Counted from the stretch's first letter, positions 18,407 to 27,518 are shown. The stretch is 44,717 bases of DNA from Shewanella sp. MBTL60-007 (GCF_019654915.1 NZ_BPET01000051.1:1-44717), one strand, 5' to 3'. A program made the numbers and translations. Notes: generated from the sequence alone by a model not told the origin.

Positions 18407-18829
18407 GTGTCAGAGATGCATTCAATTTTATGCCATATGAATATCGTACTAGCAGATGGCTCAACTGCTGAGAGCACGCGCTCAAGTGGCAAACCTGCAC
18501 GATTTAATGTGGGTGATGAAAGCTTAAGCCCTGCATTTGAAGCCGAAATTATTAACCTTAAACAAGGTGATAAGCACAGCTTTACGTTGCAGCCTTCTGA
18601 CACATTTGGTGAGTCGAACCCTGATGCTGTGCATCATATGGATAGGAGCCGTTTCCCTGCCGATATGAAGCTAGAGTCAGGCGTTATCGTGAGTTTCGCA
18701 GGTCCTGGTGGCAGCGAGATCCCTGGTATGGTCAGAGACGTTGTTGGTGACTCGGTAACTATTGATCTCAACCATCCACTCGCGGGACAAGTGCTCACCT
18801 TTGAACTTGAAGTGGTACAGGTACTGTAA
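18407..18829 (+). CDS. fkpB: FKBP-type peptidyl-prolyl isomerase (SlpA/FkpB)
   Basis: A 140-aa SlyD-like FKBP with an insert-in-flap domain: an FKBP half (VLADGSTAESTR..., GDESLSPAFEAEIINLKQGDKHSFTLQP) and an IF segment (HHMDRSRFPADMKLESGVIVSFAG). The start is GTG at 18407 with GGAG 8 bp upstream; an ATG three codons later is a weaker alternative. It lacks the His-rich metal-binding tail of SlyD. Its position between lspA and ispH is the conserved lspA-fkpB-ispH arrangement of gammaproteobacteria, 4 and 2 bp from its neighbours. Confidence 0.95.
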   Translation: MSEMHSILCHMNIVLADGSTAESTRSSGKPARFNVGDESLSPAFEAEIINLKQGDKHSFTLQPSDTFGESNPDAVHHMDRSRFPADMKLESGVIVSFAGPGGSEIPGMVRDVVGDSVTIDLNHPLAGQVLTFELEVVQVL

Positions 18830-18831
18830 TT

Positions 18832-19761
18832 ATGAATATTCTTCTGGCAAATCCACGTGGCTTTTGCGCCGGTGTCGATCGCGCGATCAGCATTGTGGAG
18901 CGAGCATTAGAGCTGTTTTCACCGCCAATCTATGTTAGGCACGAAGTGGTGCATAACCGCTATGTGGTGCAGAATCTAAAGGATCGCGGGGCGGTATTCG
19001 TAGAAGAGTTGGATCAGGTGCCCGACGACAGCATCGTCATCTTTAGTGCTCACGGAGTGTCGCAAGCGGTTCGTAGTGAGGCGAAAAGACGCGGTCTTAA
19101 GGTATTTGATGCAACCTGCCCTCTAGTCACTAAGGTTCACCTACAGGTGGCAAGGGCTAGCCGTAAAGGCATCGAGTGCATCTTAATTGGCCATGCCGGA
19201 CATCCTGAAGTAGAAGGCACCATGGGCCAATATGACAACGCGGCAGGTGGTGTGCACTTAGTTGAGTCACCTGAAGATGTGGCAAACCTCGTGGTAAAAG
19301 ATCCAGATAACCTTTGCTTCGTGACTCAGACAACCTTGTCGATGGACGATACTGCAGATGTTATTGCTTCTTTACAGAAAAAGTATCCTTCTATCGAAGG
19401 GCCTCGTAAGGATGATATCTGCTATGCCACCCAGAATCGTCAAGATGCGGTGCGTAATGTTGCAGAACAAGTTGAACTCTTTATTGTGGTTGGCTCAAAG
19501 AACAGTTCGAACTCAAATCGTTTACGAGAGTTAGCGCAAAAGAAAGGTACAACGGCGTTCTTAGTCGATAATGCCGATGATGTGGATGCTACTTGGTTTA
19601 ATGGCGTACAGCGTGTGGCTGTCACAGCAGGGGCTTCGGCACCTGAAGTACTGGTAAAGCAGGTCGTTGATGCTATTGCTAAGATGGCACCGAGTGTGGT
19701 CACAGAGGTTGAAGGACGTTTAGAGGATACGGTGTTTGCGGTACCTGCCGAGCTTCGTTGA
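18832..19761 (+). CDS. ispH: 4-hydroxy-3-methylbut-2-enyl diphosphate reductase
   Basis: The last step of the MEP isoprenoid pathway, producing IPP and DMAPP with an iron-sulfur cluster. The protein is 309 aa. The three cluster cysteines are C12 (RGFCAG), C96 (DATCPLV) and C197 (DICYATQNRQ). The proton-relay Glu region (EVEGTMGQ) and SKNSSNSNRL are also conserved. It is the final gene of the ribF-ileS-lspA-fkpB-ispH block and starts 2 bp after fkpB. An intrinsic terminator follows. Confidence 0.98.
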   Translation: MNILLANPRGFCAGVDRAISIVERALELFSPPIYVRHEVVHNRYVVQNLKDRGAVFVEELDQVPDDSIVIFSAHGVSQAVRSEAKRRGLKVFDATCPLVTKVHLQVARASRKGIECILIGHAGHPEVEGTMGQYDNAAGGVHLVESPEDVANLVVKDPDNLCFVTQTTLSMDDTADVIASLQKKYPSIEGPRKDDICYATQNRQDAVRNVAEQVELFIVVGSKNSSNSNRLRELAQKKGTTAFLVDNADDVDATWFNGVQRVAVTAGASAPEVLVKQVVDAIAKMAPSVVTEVEGRLEDTVFAVPAELR

Positions 19762-19796
19762 TCCTTCATCAAAAAAAGATACAAATTGAAATAAAT

Positions 19797-19825
19797 AAAA
19801 AAGAGGCCTAGGCCTCTTTTTTTTG
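19797..19825 (+). terminator. Intrinsic terminator after ispH
   Basis: The perfect palindrome AAGAGGCCTAGGCCTCTT is followed by eight T residues, with an A tract upstream. It closes the ribF-ispH transcription unit. Confidence 0.88.
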
Positions 19826-20004
19826 TATGAAATTCAGAAACATCTGCTATGTTAATCAGTAATTATTGTGAGTCACTACAATACAACATTCGACTAATCT
19901 ACTATTAACCTGTATGCTTTAATATTACTATAAGTCACCGATTTTAAACGGTAAAAAAATAATTTCAACGTCAAGAATATGACGAATAGAGAGGAATTGA
20001 CGGA

Positions 20005-20526
20005 ATGGAAACCAGAGAGAAAGGGCTTTCATTAATTGAAGTGCTAGTCGCTTTGGTTATTTTAACCGTTGGCCTAGTTGGTGTCTTTAATCTTCATATC
20101 ATCTCTAAACGCGGTAGCTTCGAGTCTTTTCAGCAGACTCAGGCGTCTTACTACGCCAATGATATTGTTAATCGTATGAGACTTAATCCTGGGCAGTTAG
20201 CGAATTATGTGGGTAATTATAGTGGCACTCCAACTATACCAACCCCCGCCTGTACCGGGGTCGCACTTTGTACTCCAGCACAAACTGCTACTTGGGATCT
20301 ATATGAATGGCGAGCTGCATTTATCGGCCAAGCAGAAACTGTGGGGACTCAAAACGTTGGTGGGTTAGATACGCCCACAGGGTGTATCACTATTAACGGC
20401 AATACAGTCTCGGTCGTCATGTCGTGGCGTGGGATAAGGTCTACATCTGATTCTGGAAAACTCCCTGATTGCGGAAGCTCAAGTGATCGCCGACGAGTCT
20501 ACTCAATTCAAACGGTGATTATTTAG
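20005..20526 (+). CDS. pilV: Type IV pilus minor pilin PilV
   Basis: A 173-aa prepilin with a class III signal: a short charged leader ending in G7, then LSLIEVLVALVILTVGLVGV, with Glu at +5 of the mature protein for PilD processing. The globular part is short and has cysteines near VALC and LPDCGSS. The ATG is preceded by AGAGGA about 9 bp away. It is the first gene of pilV-pilW-pilX-pilY1-pilE; pilW starts at the next base after the stop. By homology these minor pilins prime pilus assembly and carry PilY1 to the tip. A fimU/fimT gene that usually comes first is found instead on the opposite strand downstream. Confidence 0.9.
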   Translation: METREKGLSLIEVLVALVILTVGLVGVFNLHIISKRGSFESFQQTQASYYANDIVNRMRLNPGQLANYVGNYSGTPTIPTPACTGVALCTPAQTATWDLYEWRAAFIGQAETVGTQNVGGLDTPTGCITINGNTVSVVMSWRGIRSTSDSGKLPDCGSSSDRRRVYSIQTVII

Positions 20527-21507
20527 ATGAAATATCTCCCCAAAAAGAGCTTTTCATTGCAGTACGGCATGTCACTTGTCGAATTGATGGTTGCTTTGCT
20601 CATTAGCCTTTTTTTGTCTGCCGGTATTCTTACCATGTTTAGTATGTCCTCATCTAACGTGACGACGACCAGCCAATTTAATCAGTTACAGGAAAACGGT
20701 CGTATTGCACTCACAATCATGGAGCGCGATATCAGTCAGCTTGGCTTTATGGGGGATCTGACCGGAACCGATTTTGTGGTTGGCGTCAATACAACAGTTG
20801 ATTCCCCCCTAGCGGCCGCCGATGACTGTATTGGTGCAGGCTTAAATAATGCATCGCTTCCAAATAATGAACCTGCCCACTTTAGACGCTTGTGGGGATA
20901 TGAGAACGGCGTGAGTGCGCAAAGCTTAGCCTGTTTGATTGGAGTAAAAGACAGGACCGACGTCATACAGATAAAACGCTTTATTGGCCCCAGTGTCGCA
21001 GCTGGTGCAAGTACTGGATATTACGTGTCTTCAACGGCTAGCCAAGCCATCTTTTTTAATAATGCGGTTCCTTCAGCGAATTTACTAAATGCAAGAATTT
21101 GGGAATATCAACATCACGTATATTATATCGATGAAGCCAATAATATCCCCATGTTAAACCGCAAAACCCTTAGTGCAACAGGCATGAAAAATGACGAACA
21201 GTTAGTCGAGGGGGTTGAGAATATTCGTTTTCTATATGGCTTTGATAACGATGGCGATAGCACTCCAGATCGTTATATTCCAGCCGAAAATGTTACCTCT
21301 CTGATGTGGGATAATGAATCGTTTCAACGCTTAGTTGCTATCAAAATTTATGTGTTAGTGCGCTCCACAGAACAAGATAAGAGTTATACCAATGAAACGT
21401 CGTATCAGTTGGGCGATAAGGTTATCGCCGCACCAAAAGATAATTACAGACGTAAAATCATGTCGACAACGGTGGTACTGGAAAACCCAGTACTGATCCG
21501 AAGTTAA
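20527..21507 (+). CDS. pilW: Type IV pilus minor pilin PilW
   Basis: A 326-aa prepilin, large as expected for PilW. The leader ends at G14 (QYG), followed by MSLVELMVALLISLFLSAGI with Glu at +5. The region ITMERDISQLGFMG is typical of PilW, where a 'RDI..AGY/LGF' block follows the N-terminal helix. The start directly abuts the pilV stop. It is an inner-membrane, then tip-complex, subunit of the pilus priming assembly. Confidence 0.9.
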   Translation: MKYLPKKSFSLQYGMSLVELMVALLISLFLSAGILTMFSMSSSNVTTTSQFNQLQENGRIALTIMERDISQLGFMGDLTGTDFVVGVNTTVDSPLAAADDCIGAGLNNASLPNNEPAHFRRLWGYENGVSAQSLACLIGVKDRTDVIQIKRFIGPSVAAGASTGYYVSSTASQAIFFNNAVPSANLLNARIWEYQHHVYYIDEANNIPMLNRKTLSATGMKNDEQLVEGVENIRFLYGFDNDGDSTPDRYIPAENVTSLMWDNESFQRLVAIKIYVLVRSTEQDKSYTNETSYQLGDKVIAAPKDNYRRKIMSTTVVLENPVLIRS

Positions 21508-21519
21508 GTGGGGACTTTG

Positions 21520-21954
21520 ATGAAGAAACAACAAGGTGTTGTGCTTTTTTTTGCGTTGATAGTGCTTATCGTTATGACGGTAATAGGTGTCGCGCTTGCC
21601 GTTAATTCAACCCAGTCTTTGCGTATGGCTGGTGCTGGAGCAGAGCGAGTGGAAGCCAAAGCTATTGCCGATGGTGGATTGGCGCAGGTCATCGCCGATA
21701 ATGCTGGTGCAAGGTTTGCTAACCTTCCGGCTGTTGCAACCGCTGAGCTGTTTGGCGGTTCTCAAGTACTTACTCCGCTACCAGAGGCTGGAGTGAGGGA
21801 TGTGGCTTGTCAACGAACTTCTAATGCAACTGGTGCAAATCTTGTGAGTTGTCGGCGGGTTCAGATCACCAGCACGGTGACATTTGGTCGAGATAATCTG
21901 GGAACACTCACAGTTGCCTCGGGTGTAGAGCAACAGGTGCTGACAGGGAATTAG
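21520..21954 (+). CDS. pilX: Type IV pilus minor pilin PilX
   Basis: A 144-aa PilX-type pseudopilin. I use ATG 21520 (MKKQQGVVLFFALIVLIVMTV), which has GGGG about 7 bp upstream, rather than the GTG at 21508. The leader cleavage Gly is G6. The residue at mature +5 is Phe rather than Glu, a substitution also tolerated in GspK/PilX-like tip proteins. The family block NSTQSLRMAGAGAERVEAKAIADGGL follows the hydrophobic helix. It is in an operon: 12 bp after pilW and 4 bp before pilY1. Confidence 0.88.
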   Translation: MKKQQGVVLFFALIVLIVMTVIGVALAVNSTQSLRMAGAGAERVEAKAIADGGLAQVIADNAGARFANLPAVATAELFGGSQVLTPLPEAGVRDVACQRTSNATGANLVSCRRVQITSTVTFGRDNLGTLTVASGVEQQVLTGN

Positions 21955-21958
21955 GGTT

Positions 21959-24900
21959 ATGATTAAAAATCTATTTTGTAGTGCAATCGCTGCCTCGATA
22001 GTCGTTTCAGCATATAGTTTCGCAGATGATACTGAGCTTTACCTTGTCGACCCAAATAAGGCTACGGGTAAACTACCTCAAGTGCTATTTATTTTTGATA
22101 ACTCCGGCAGTATGTCCACTGAAGATCAAAATGCGGTAAGCGACTATTGCTCTGCAGCGGGAAAAGCGGCAGGTGACTGTAATTACGCCGAGGGCTTTGA
22201 GGATTACTTAGCGGGTTATTCTGGTTATATCAATGAAGCAGGGATCTATTGGAATGCAGGCGGCATTGATAATACCAGTAGCATGCCCGTACCGGACGAG
22301 CCAAAGGATTCTCGCCGTTTCTATGCCGATAACAATAACTGTAATAAGGCCGCTATTGCATTAAAAGAGCGAGGTCGCTATACCGGTTACCTGCGCGAAT
22401 TTAAATCCAGTGGCAAAACAGGCAAGTGGGTTTCGCTCGCTGAAAACGAGGGCTTCAATCAGGGGGCAATAGTCGATTGCCAACAAGATATACTGGAGTT
22501 TGACTCGAAAAACCCCGGCAGGAAAAAGCAGGGTGGCGGCACGGTTGCCTTTGATGATGGTTATCCGATTGATACAAAAGCCATGTATACCGCAGGTTCA
22601 GATACGGCAGCTCAAGAGCTGAGTGTTGAGGGAACAGATTTTGGAGAGGGGAACCCGGTAACCCTTTACACTTCACATTATTTAGTTTGGTATCAGTGGG
22701 TGACCACAACAGAAGATGGCCAGAACAGTGGCGGTACCGGAACCCGGTTGGAAGTTGCTAAATCCGCTCTAAGTAAGGCTTTGGAGACTTTGAATATCCC
22801 TATCGAAGCTAGCTTAGCTGTATTTAATTTAAATTACCCCTGGGAGAATGAAATTGATGGCGGCAGAATTGTGTCTAGTATGAAAGATATTAGAAAAGAT
22901 TCGGCCAATTTAAATAATTTTATCTCTTTAATCAATGGCATGCCAGCACAAACCAACACCCCCTTGTGTGAGACATTATTTGAGGCCCATCAGTATTTTA
23001 GCGGCGGAGCTGTCACTTACGGTAATAAAGACAGTAATGCTCAAGGGAAGTACAAGATTGATGGTTATGTCCCCAATAGCCCTCCTAGCATTATCAATTC
23101 AGGTAATTATACAAGCCCGTTTAAGAAGTGTCCTGATACCGCTTATGTGATCTATATTACCGACGGTGCGCCGACCTTAGATAGCGCTGCAGACGGTCTC
23201 ATTAAGACACTCACGGATAACGCTACAGAAGCGGGCAAGTATGAGCCTTTCGACTTTACTAATACGAGGGGGGATACGGAGACGAGTTACCTTCCGGCGT
23301 TAGCGTCTTATATGTATAACAACGATCTTGTTGTGGGTAATACCGACGCATCTGGAGTCGATAATAAGCAAAATGTTATGTTATCAACGATTGGTTTTTC
23401 CGATGGCGCCGATGCGGCTGCTAGCTTATTAGAGGAGGCGGCTTTTCGCGGTGGTTACCCTAGAAATGATCTTGGAATATCTAAAGGTTATTATGTGGCA
23501 AAAACAGGCCTAGCGTTAGAGGAAGCTTTAAATACAGCACTTAAGTCGATTTTATCGGTCGACTCCTCCTTTACGTCACCCAGTATTGCCAGTAATAACT
23601 TCGATAAAACCCAAACCTATAACTCCGCCTATTTTGCGATGTTTTTACCAGGAGATGGCCCACGATGGAGTGGCAACCTTAAAAAGCTAAAGGTGACATC
23701 GTCCGGCGATATTGTAGGGCCTGGCGGAACATCTAAGGCTATCGATGCCGCTGGCAACATAAGTGCCAGCACTTGCACCTATTGGAATACATGCACGGCT
23801 TCAAGTGCGGATGGGAATAAGGTTAACTCTGGAGGGGTGCTCCCCGCTTTAAGAACAGCCCTTAAGAGCAGAACTTTATATACCAACAATAGTAGCAGTT
23901 TACTGAGTATAGAAGATGTCGCTTCATCATCTATGTATTCACTGCTGGGTAGCCCAGTTGCAGCGGATTCAGAATCAGCTTCGGTTCGGCAACACTTAGA
24001 TTGGCTCTATGGCGTTGATGTGGATGACGATGATAATGATGAGAACCGTACTGAGGCGAGAATCGATGTCATGGGGGACCCGCTGCATTCCAAGCCGTTA
24101 GCCATTAACTTTGGAGCATCTTCTACCAGTTTGGACGTGCGGATCTTGGTGGGGACTAACCAAGGGTTAGTACATATGTTTAAAGATTCTGATACTGGCA
24201 GTAAAGATTACTCAGTTGGAACGGTTGAAGAGTCTTGGGCATTTATTCCTGCAGAGCTTTTATCCAATGTACCAACATTAAAATCGAATTTACCGACTGG
24301 AGCGCATAGTGTTTATGGTATGGACTTATCCCCTGTTGCCTATACCGAAACAGATACCAGTGGCAAGGTGAGTAAAGCTTGGGTCTATTTAGGGATGCGC
24401 CGTGGAGGCATGTCTTACTATGCACTTGATATTACTAACCCCGATCAACCTAAATTTAAGTGGAAGATCGATTCAAATACCACAGGTTTAGAAGAGTTAG
24501 GCCAAACATGGTCTGAACCTGTCGTCACCTTTATTCCGGGAGTTGAGAGCCCCGTATTGATATTCGGTGGTGGTATGGCTTCCCCTGACGGCACAGGCGA
24601 AGCGGTTTATATTGTTAATGCCGATACTGGGGCCTACATTAATAAGTTTACCGACTCGGGTATGAGCAGTATTCCAAATAAAGTCGCAGTTCTTGACAGT
24701 AACAATGATGGTGTGACCGATCGCATCTATGCAACCGATATAGGTGGTAATGTTTGGCGTATGGATATGCCTTCAAAAGTAAGCAGTGATTGGTCTGTGT
24801 TTCAGTTCGCTTCAATAAGCGCCTCTTTGTCACCAAATGATCGTATGTTCTTTGCAGAACCTGCAGTCGCACAAACGCAATTTAATAATATTCATAGTCA

Positions 24901-25543
24901 GTCTGGAACGCTGAGTTATCAAAACATCCCTTATGATGCCGTAACTGTGGGAACTGGTAACCGTACGAACCCGTTAAATACCAGTACAGATGATATGTTT
25001 TATGTTTTTCAAGACCGGAACGTAGTTACCAAGACGTTTTCAGGAGCGAATGTTCCTAGCCCATTGCAACTGACTGATCTATATGATGTTACCTCGTCAG
25101 CGCCAGTAACCGAGAGTGACAATGTGGCATTTGGCAAGAAGCGGGGCTGGTATTATTCATTATTGGCCACAGGGGAGAAGAGCCTTTCTGCATCACTTAT
25201 CTTTGATGGTAAGGTTTATTTTACCTCTTTTATTCCACCAACTAATAACGAAATTAATTTGGATGCTGGCGTTTGTGGATTCTCTGGGCAAGGTAGACTC
25301 TATGTCTTCGATCTACATAGAGGAACAAGAACTAATAGTCAGCTCTATTATGAAGTTGGAGAGCGCGTTCCTGACACGCCACAAATTGTAATCCCTGAGT
25401 CTGAAGACGGCGAGGAGTCGAAGGCCTATATTATCGGCGTAGGTAAAGGGGAGTGCGAAAATGGCGAGTGTAAAGGAACCGTTGAGCTTGGTAGTGGTTT
25501 GACAACTAATCGAATCTATTACCATTTGGATGAGAGTAACTAA
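21959..25543 (+). CDS. pilY1: Type IV pilus tip adhesin/assembly protein PilY1
   Basis: A 1194-aa secreted protein with a Sec signal peptide (cleavage near SYSFA-DDT). The N-terminal part is a von Willebrand factor A-like domain with a MIDAS motif D47-N-S49-G-S51-M, and YIYITDGAPT-type strands near residue 400. The C-terminal third is the PilC/PilY1 beta-propeller (about 700-1150: VLVGTNQGLVHMF-like, MDLSPVAY, WVYLGMRRGGMSYYALDI). It contains a calcium-binding loop starting at D913 (DSNNDGVTD), equivalent to the Ca2+ site that controls retraction in Pseudomonas PilY1. It likely acts in adhesion, surface sensing and antagonism of PilT retraction. Gaps to pilX and pilE are 4 and 2 bp. Confidence 0.93.
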   Translation: MIKNLFCSAIAASIVVSAYSFADDTELYLVDPNKATGKLPQVLFIFDNSGSMSTEDQNAVSDYCSAAGKAAGDCNYAEGFEDYLAGYSGYINEAGIYWNAGGIDNTSSMPVPDEPKDSRRFYADNNNCNKAAIALKERGRYTGYLREFKSSGKTGKWVSLAENEGFNQGAIVDCQQDILEFDSKNPGRKKQGGGTVAFDDGYPIDTKAMYTAGSDTAAQELSVEGTDFGEGNPVTLYTSHYLVWYQWVTTTEDGQNSGGTGTRLEVAKSALSKALETLNIPIEASLAVFNLNYPWENEIDGGRIVSSMKDIRKDSANLNNFISLINGMPAQTNTPLCETLFEAHQYFSGGAVTYGNKDSNAQGKYKIDGYVPNSPPSIINSGNYTSPFKKCPDTAYVIYITDGAPTLDSAADGLIKTLTDNATEAGKYEPFDFTNTRGDTETSYLPALASYMYNNDLVVGNTDASGVDNKQNVMLSTIGFSDGADAAASLLEEAAFRGGYPRNDLGISKGYYVAKTGLALEEALNTALKSILSVDSSFTSPSIASNNFDKTQTYNSAYFAMFLPGDGPRWSGNLKKLKVTSSGDIVGPGGTSKAIDAAGNISASTCTYWNTCTASSADGNKVNSGGVLPALRTALKSRTLYTNNSSSLLSIEDVASSSMYSLLGSPVAADSESASVRQHLDWLYGVDVDDDDNDENRTEARIDVMGDPLHSKPLAINFGASSTSLDVRILVGTNQGLVHMFKDSDTGSKDYSVGTVEESWAFIPAELLSNVPTLKSNLPTGAHSVYGMDLSPVAYTETDTSGKVSKAWVYLGMRRGGMSYYALDITNPDQPKFKWKIDSNTTGLEELGQTWSEPVVTFIPGVESPVLIFGGGMASPDGTGEAVYIVNADTGAYINKFTDSGMSSIPNKVAVLDSNNDGVTDRIYATDIGGNVWRMDMPSKVSSDWSVFQFASISASLSPNDRMFFAEPAVAQTQFNNIHSQSGTLSYQNIPYDAVTVGTGNRTNPLNTSTDDMFYVFQDRNVVTKTFSGANVPSPLQLTDLYDVTSSAPVTESDNVAFGKKRGWYYSLLATGEKSLSASLIFDGKVYFTSFIPPTNNEINLDAGVCGFSGQGRLYVFDLHRGTRTNSQLYYEVGERVPDTPQIVIPESEDGEESKAYIIGVGKGECENGECKGTVELGSGLTTNRIYYHLDESN

Positions 25544-25545
25544 TA

Positions 25546-25935
25546 ATGCATAAAACAAGAGGCTTTACCTTAATAGAGCTAATGATAGTAGTGGCTATCG
25601 TGGGGATCTTGGCCTCTATTGCCTACCCTTCCTATATTGATTATGTGACTAAGAGTGCTCGCTCTGAAGGTGTTGCTGCAGTATTGAGAGTGGCTAATCT
25701 TCAAGAGCAGTATTACTTAGATAATCGCGCCTTTGCAACGGATTTGAAGAAGCTTGGACTTGGTGCTAGCCCATTTATTACTGAAAGTGGCCACTACAGT
25801 ATTGCCTCTGCTGGTACTGCTGCGTTCACCATAACCGCAACAGCAATAGGGGCTCAAGCTAGTCGAGACTCGACTTGCGCAACGATAACTCTGACTCACG
25901 CAGGCATTAAGGGCCCCTCAAAGGAGTGTTGGTAA
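25546..25935 (+). CDS. pilE: Type IV minor pilin PilE
   Basis: A 129-aa prepilin-like protein: leader MHKTRG, then FTLIELMIVVAIVGILASIAYPSYIDYV with Glu at +5. The C-terminal part has two cysteines (STCA and KECW) that can form the D-region disulfide. The arrangement and size match PilE minor pilins that follow PilY1. The stop codon overlaps the start of the next small gene by one base. Confidence 0.9.
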   Translation: MHKTRGFTLIELMIVVAIVGILASIAYPSYIDYVTKSARSEGVAAVLRVANLQEQYYLDNRAFATDLKKLGLGASPFITESGHYSIASAGTAAFTITATAIGAQASRDSTCATITLTHAGIKGPSKECW

Positions 25936-26243
25936 TGATAAGGCTTAAATATCTAGTATTGGCGAGCGTTACGGCGCTGCTATTGCCAACTTCTCAAGCA
26001 TTCGCAGTTGAATATGAAGAATACAAGTGCCATGTAGTGAGTAGTAAAAAGGGGGAACAAGTCGTTTTTTATCGCTGGAGGGTATCAGATTTTAAGCTTA
26101 AGTTCGCAAGCTTGCCGGGTAAGCAGTTAACCGACCATAAAGGTAAAAAATACTTTATAAGGGAGGCCACAGAGTGCGTTCCTTTAACTAAAGACTTTAG
26201 TTCTGAAAAGGCTAGGCGAGTCGATGAACGTACATTGAGATAG
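25935..26243 (+). CDS. Small secreted TapY2-like pilus-operon protein
   Basis: A 102-aa product read from the ATG in TAATG, overlapping the pilE stop. It has a clear Sec signal peptide (MIRLKYLVLASVTALLLPTS, cleavage near AFA-VEY) and a mature part of about 77 residues with two cysteines (YKCHV and TECVP), likely disulfide-bonded. It is basic and not pilin-like. Position and features agree with the TapY2 family reported beside pilE in Shewanella; I assign this from memory of the family and position, not from a search. Its function in pilus biogenesis is unknown; a periplasmic chaperone or PilY1 partner is conceivable. Confidence 0.6.
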   Translation: MIRLKYLVLASVTALLLPTSQAFAVEYEEYKCHVVSSKKGEQVVFYRWRVSDFKLKFASLPGKQLTDHKGKKYFIREATECVPLTKDFSSEKARRVDERTLR

Positions 26244-26254
26244 CGTTGAGGTGA

Positions 26255-26300
26255 GTTAGATGGTTTATAGTCCAACCAAAGGAGACATGAGCCATCTAAC
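26255..26300. terminator. Inverted repeat between converging pilus genes
   Basis: GTTAGATGG (26255-26263) and CCATCTAAC (26292-26300) form a 9-bp stem with a 28-base loop. An alternative inner stem TGGTT/AACCA competes with it. It lies between the pil operon and the convergent fimT-like gene. It has no strong T tract, so it may be a weak terminator or an mRNA 3' end structure. Confidence 0.4.
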
Positions 26301-26369
26301 GAGCTTATTAAGTTTAATTTAGTCAATCAAATAGAGAGTACCATGCCTTTTTAGGCACTTCCTTAATAA

Positions 26370-26861
26370 CTAGCAGCTGTTTCCCTCCGCCCCATAAGAA
26401 ACTAAACCACTGGCGCTAACCTTAACACTTTTAGAGTTTGTTGCTTTACCATTTGGGCAGTAGATAATTTCCCCACCTGATGAAAGCCCTTCAGAGGAGA
26501 ATGTTATCAAGGCTGTTGAGCTTTTGATTTTGTCGTTGCTGTTGAAGCCATCTATTGCACGCAACTCTTTATCTGTGCCCCCAGCATCAGTAAGGTAGAC
26601 TCTGATCCCTTTTTGCCATTCAGCATCGCTACCGCAAGAGACCTGACTTGCAAATGAGCAAACATTGACTCTGGTACCATAGCTAACGGCTTGGTTACGA
26701 GCAAAAGCTAAAATATTGTGAATTTTCTCAACATTACTATTAACCCGAGTTTGTTCGTACATTGAGACTAAAGAGGGGACCGCAATTGATAATAATATCC
26801 CTGCAACAACAATTGTTATCATAAGCTCTACTAAGGTAAAACCTTGCTTCTTGTTCAACAT
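26370..26861 (-). CDS. FimT/FimU-type pseudopilin (GspH family), copy 1
   Basis: A 163-aa prepilin using the ATG at 26861 (AAGGA about 12 bp upstream); the frame is open further but without prepilin logic. Leader MLNKKQG, then FTLVELMITIVVAGILLSIA with Glu at +5. The GspH/FimT globular domain shows AFARNQAVSYGTRVNVCSF, the typical 'ARSEA..R...V.VC' pattern, and ends in cysteine (EGNSC). It is one of two tandem FimT-like genes facing the pil operon. It may provide the FimU component missing at the head of pilV-E, or the DNA-uptake FimT; sequence reading alone does not separate these. Confidence 0.85.
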   Translation of the reverse strand: MLNKKQGFTLVELMITIVVAGILLSIAVPSLVSMYEQTRVNSNVEKIHNILAFARNQAVSYGTRVNVCSFASQVSCGSDAEWQKGIRVYLTDAGGTDKELRAIDGFNSNDKIKSSTALITFSSEGLSSGGEIIYCPNGKATNSKSVKVSASGLVSYGAEGNSC

Positions 26862-27002
26862 ATGCGCAATCCTTTCAGTCCCTTCCAATTCATGCCTGTT
26901 AGCATTATAAGCGAGAAAGTTTAGTATTTCAGCATATAAGTTGTTCTTTTTTAAAGTCAATATCTTGGCGAGTCGAGATGTTTTGACATGTGGAATAAAG
27001 GC

Positions 27003-27518
27003 TCAGTTTGAGCACTCAATCTGATTAGCTTGAGAAAACCTGATCCTTCCGGCTTGATTTACAATAACGGCTTTGGAGTAAGGGTTAGTGGGAGACGACG
27101 GGCAGTACCTTAGTGTACCGTTAGAGCCGGATGCTAAACCATCAGGGTGAAATCGGACAGCGCTTCTGTTGTAGCTTACGATATCTTGTGGATTGAATGG
27201 AGATGTTTGAAGAAGAATTTTATCTGTATTATCTATCCGGTTCTTCTCACCCGAATCGGTAAAAACGGTAAGCCCTAAGCGCCAGTCTTTACTGCAACTA
27301 TCAGATGTAATTGGGCATACGGTAACTCTTACCCCAAAGCTAATTGCGGCGTTTCTGGCATATTGTAGAGTCTGCTGTATAACACGAATTGCTGCCTGCG
27401 CTCTTTGTGCTTCGTAAAGCTGGCTTAACGATGGAACAGCTATCACGATTAGAATTGTCGCAACGACAAGAGTAATCATTAGCTCGATTAAGGTAAAACC
27501 GACGGTTCTGTGGTGCAT
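27003..27518 (-). CDS. FimT/FimU-type pseudopilin (GspH family), copy 2
   Basis: A 171-aa prepilin with leader MHHRTVG and FTLIELMITLVVATILIVIA, Glu at +5, and a strong AAGGAAGAG ribosome binding site. The domain shows QYARNAAISFGVRVTVCPI and two late cysteines (LRYCPSS, IECSN). It resembles copy 1 throughout but is clearly diverged, so the pair looks like an old tandem duplication. Both are read leftward; 141 bp separate them, so they may be cotranscribed. Confidence 0.85.
   Translation of the reverse strand: MHHRTVGFTLIELMITLVVATILIVIAVPSLSQLYEAQRAQAAIRVIQQTLQYARNAAISFGVRVTVCPITSDSCSKDWRLGLTVFTDSGEKNRIDNTDKILLQTSPFNPQDIVSYNRSAVRFHPDGLASGSNGTLRYCPSSPTNPYSKAVIVNQAGRIRFSQANQIECSN

Noticed and set aside
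19440..19784. A 114-codon frame antisense to ispH
   Set aside because: Its length follows from codon bias of the genuine gene on the other strand; composition (Ser/Thr/Ala-rich, no motifs) is not protein-like.
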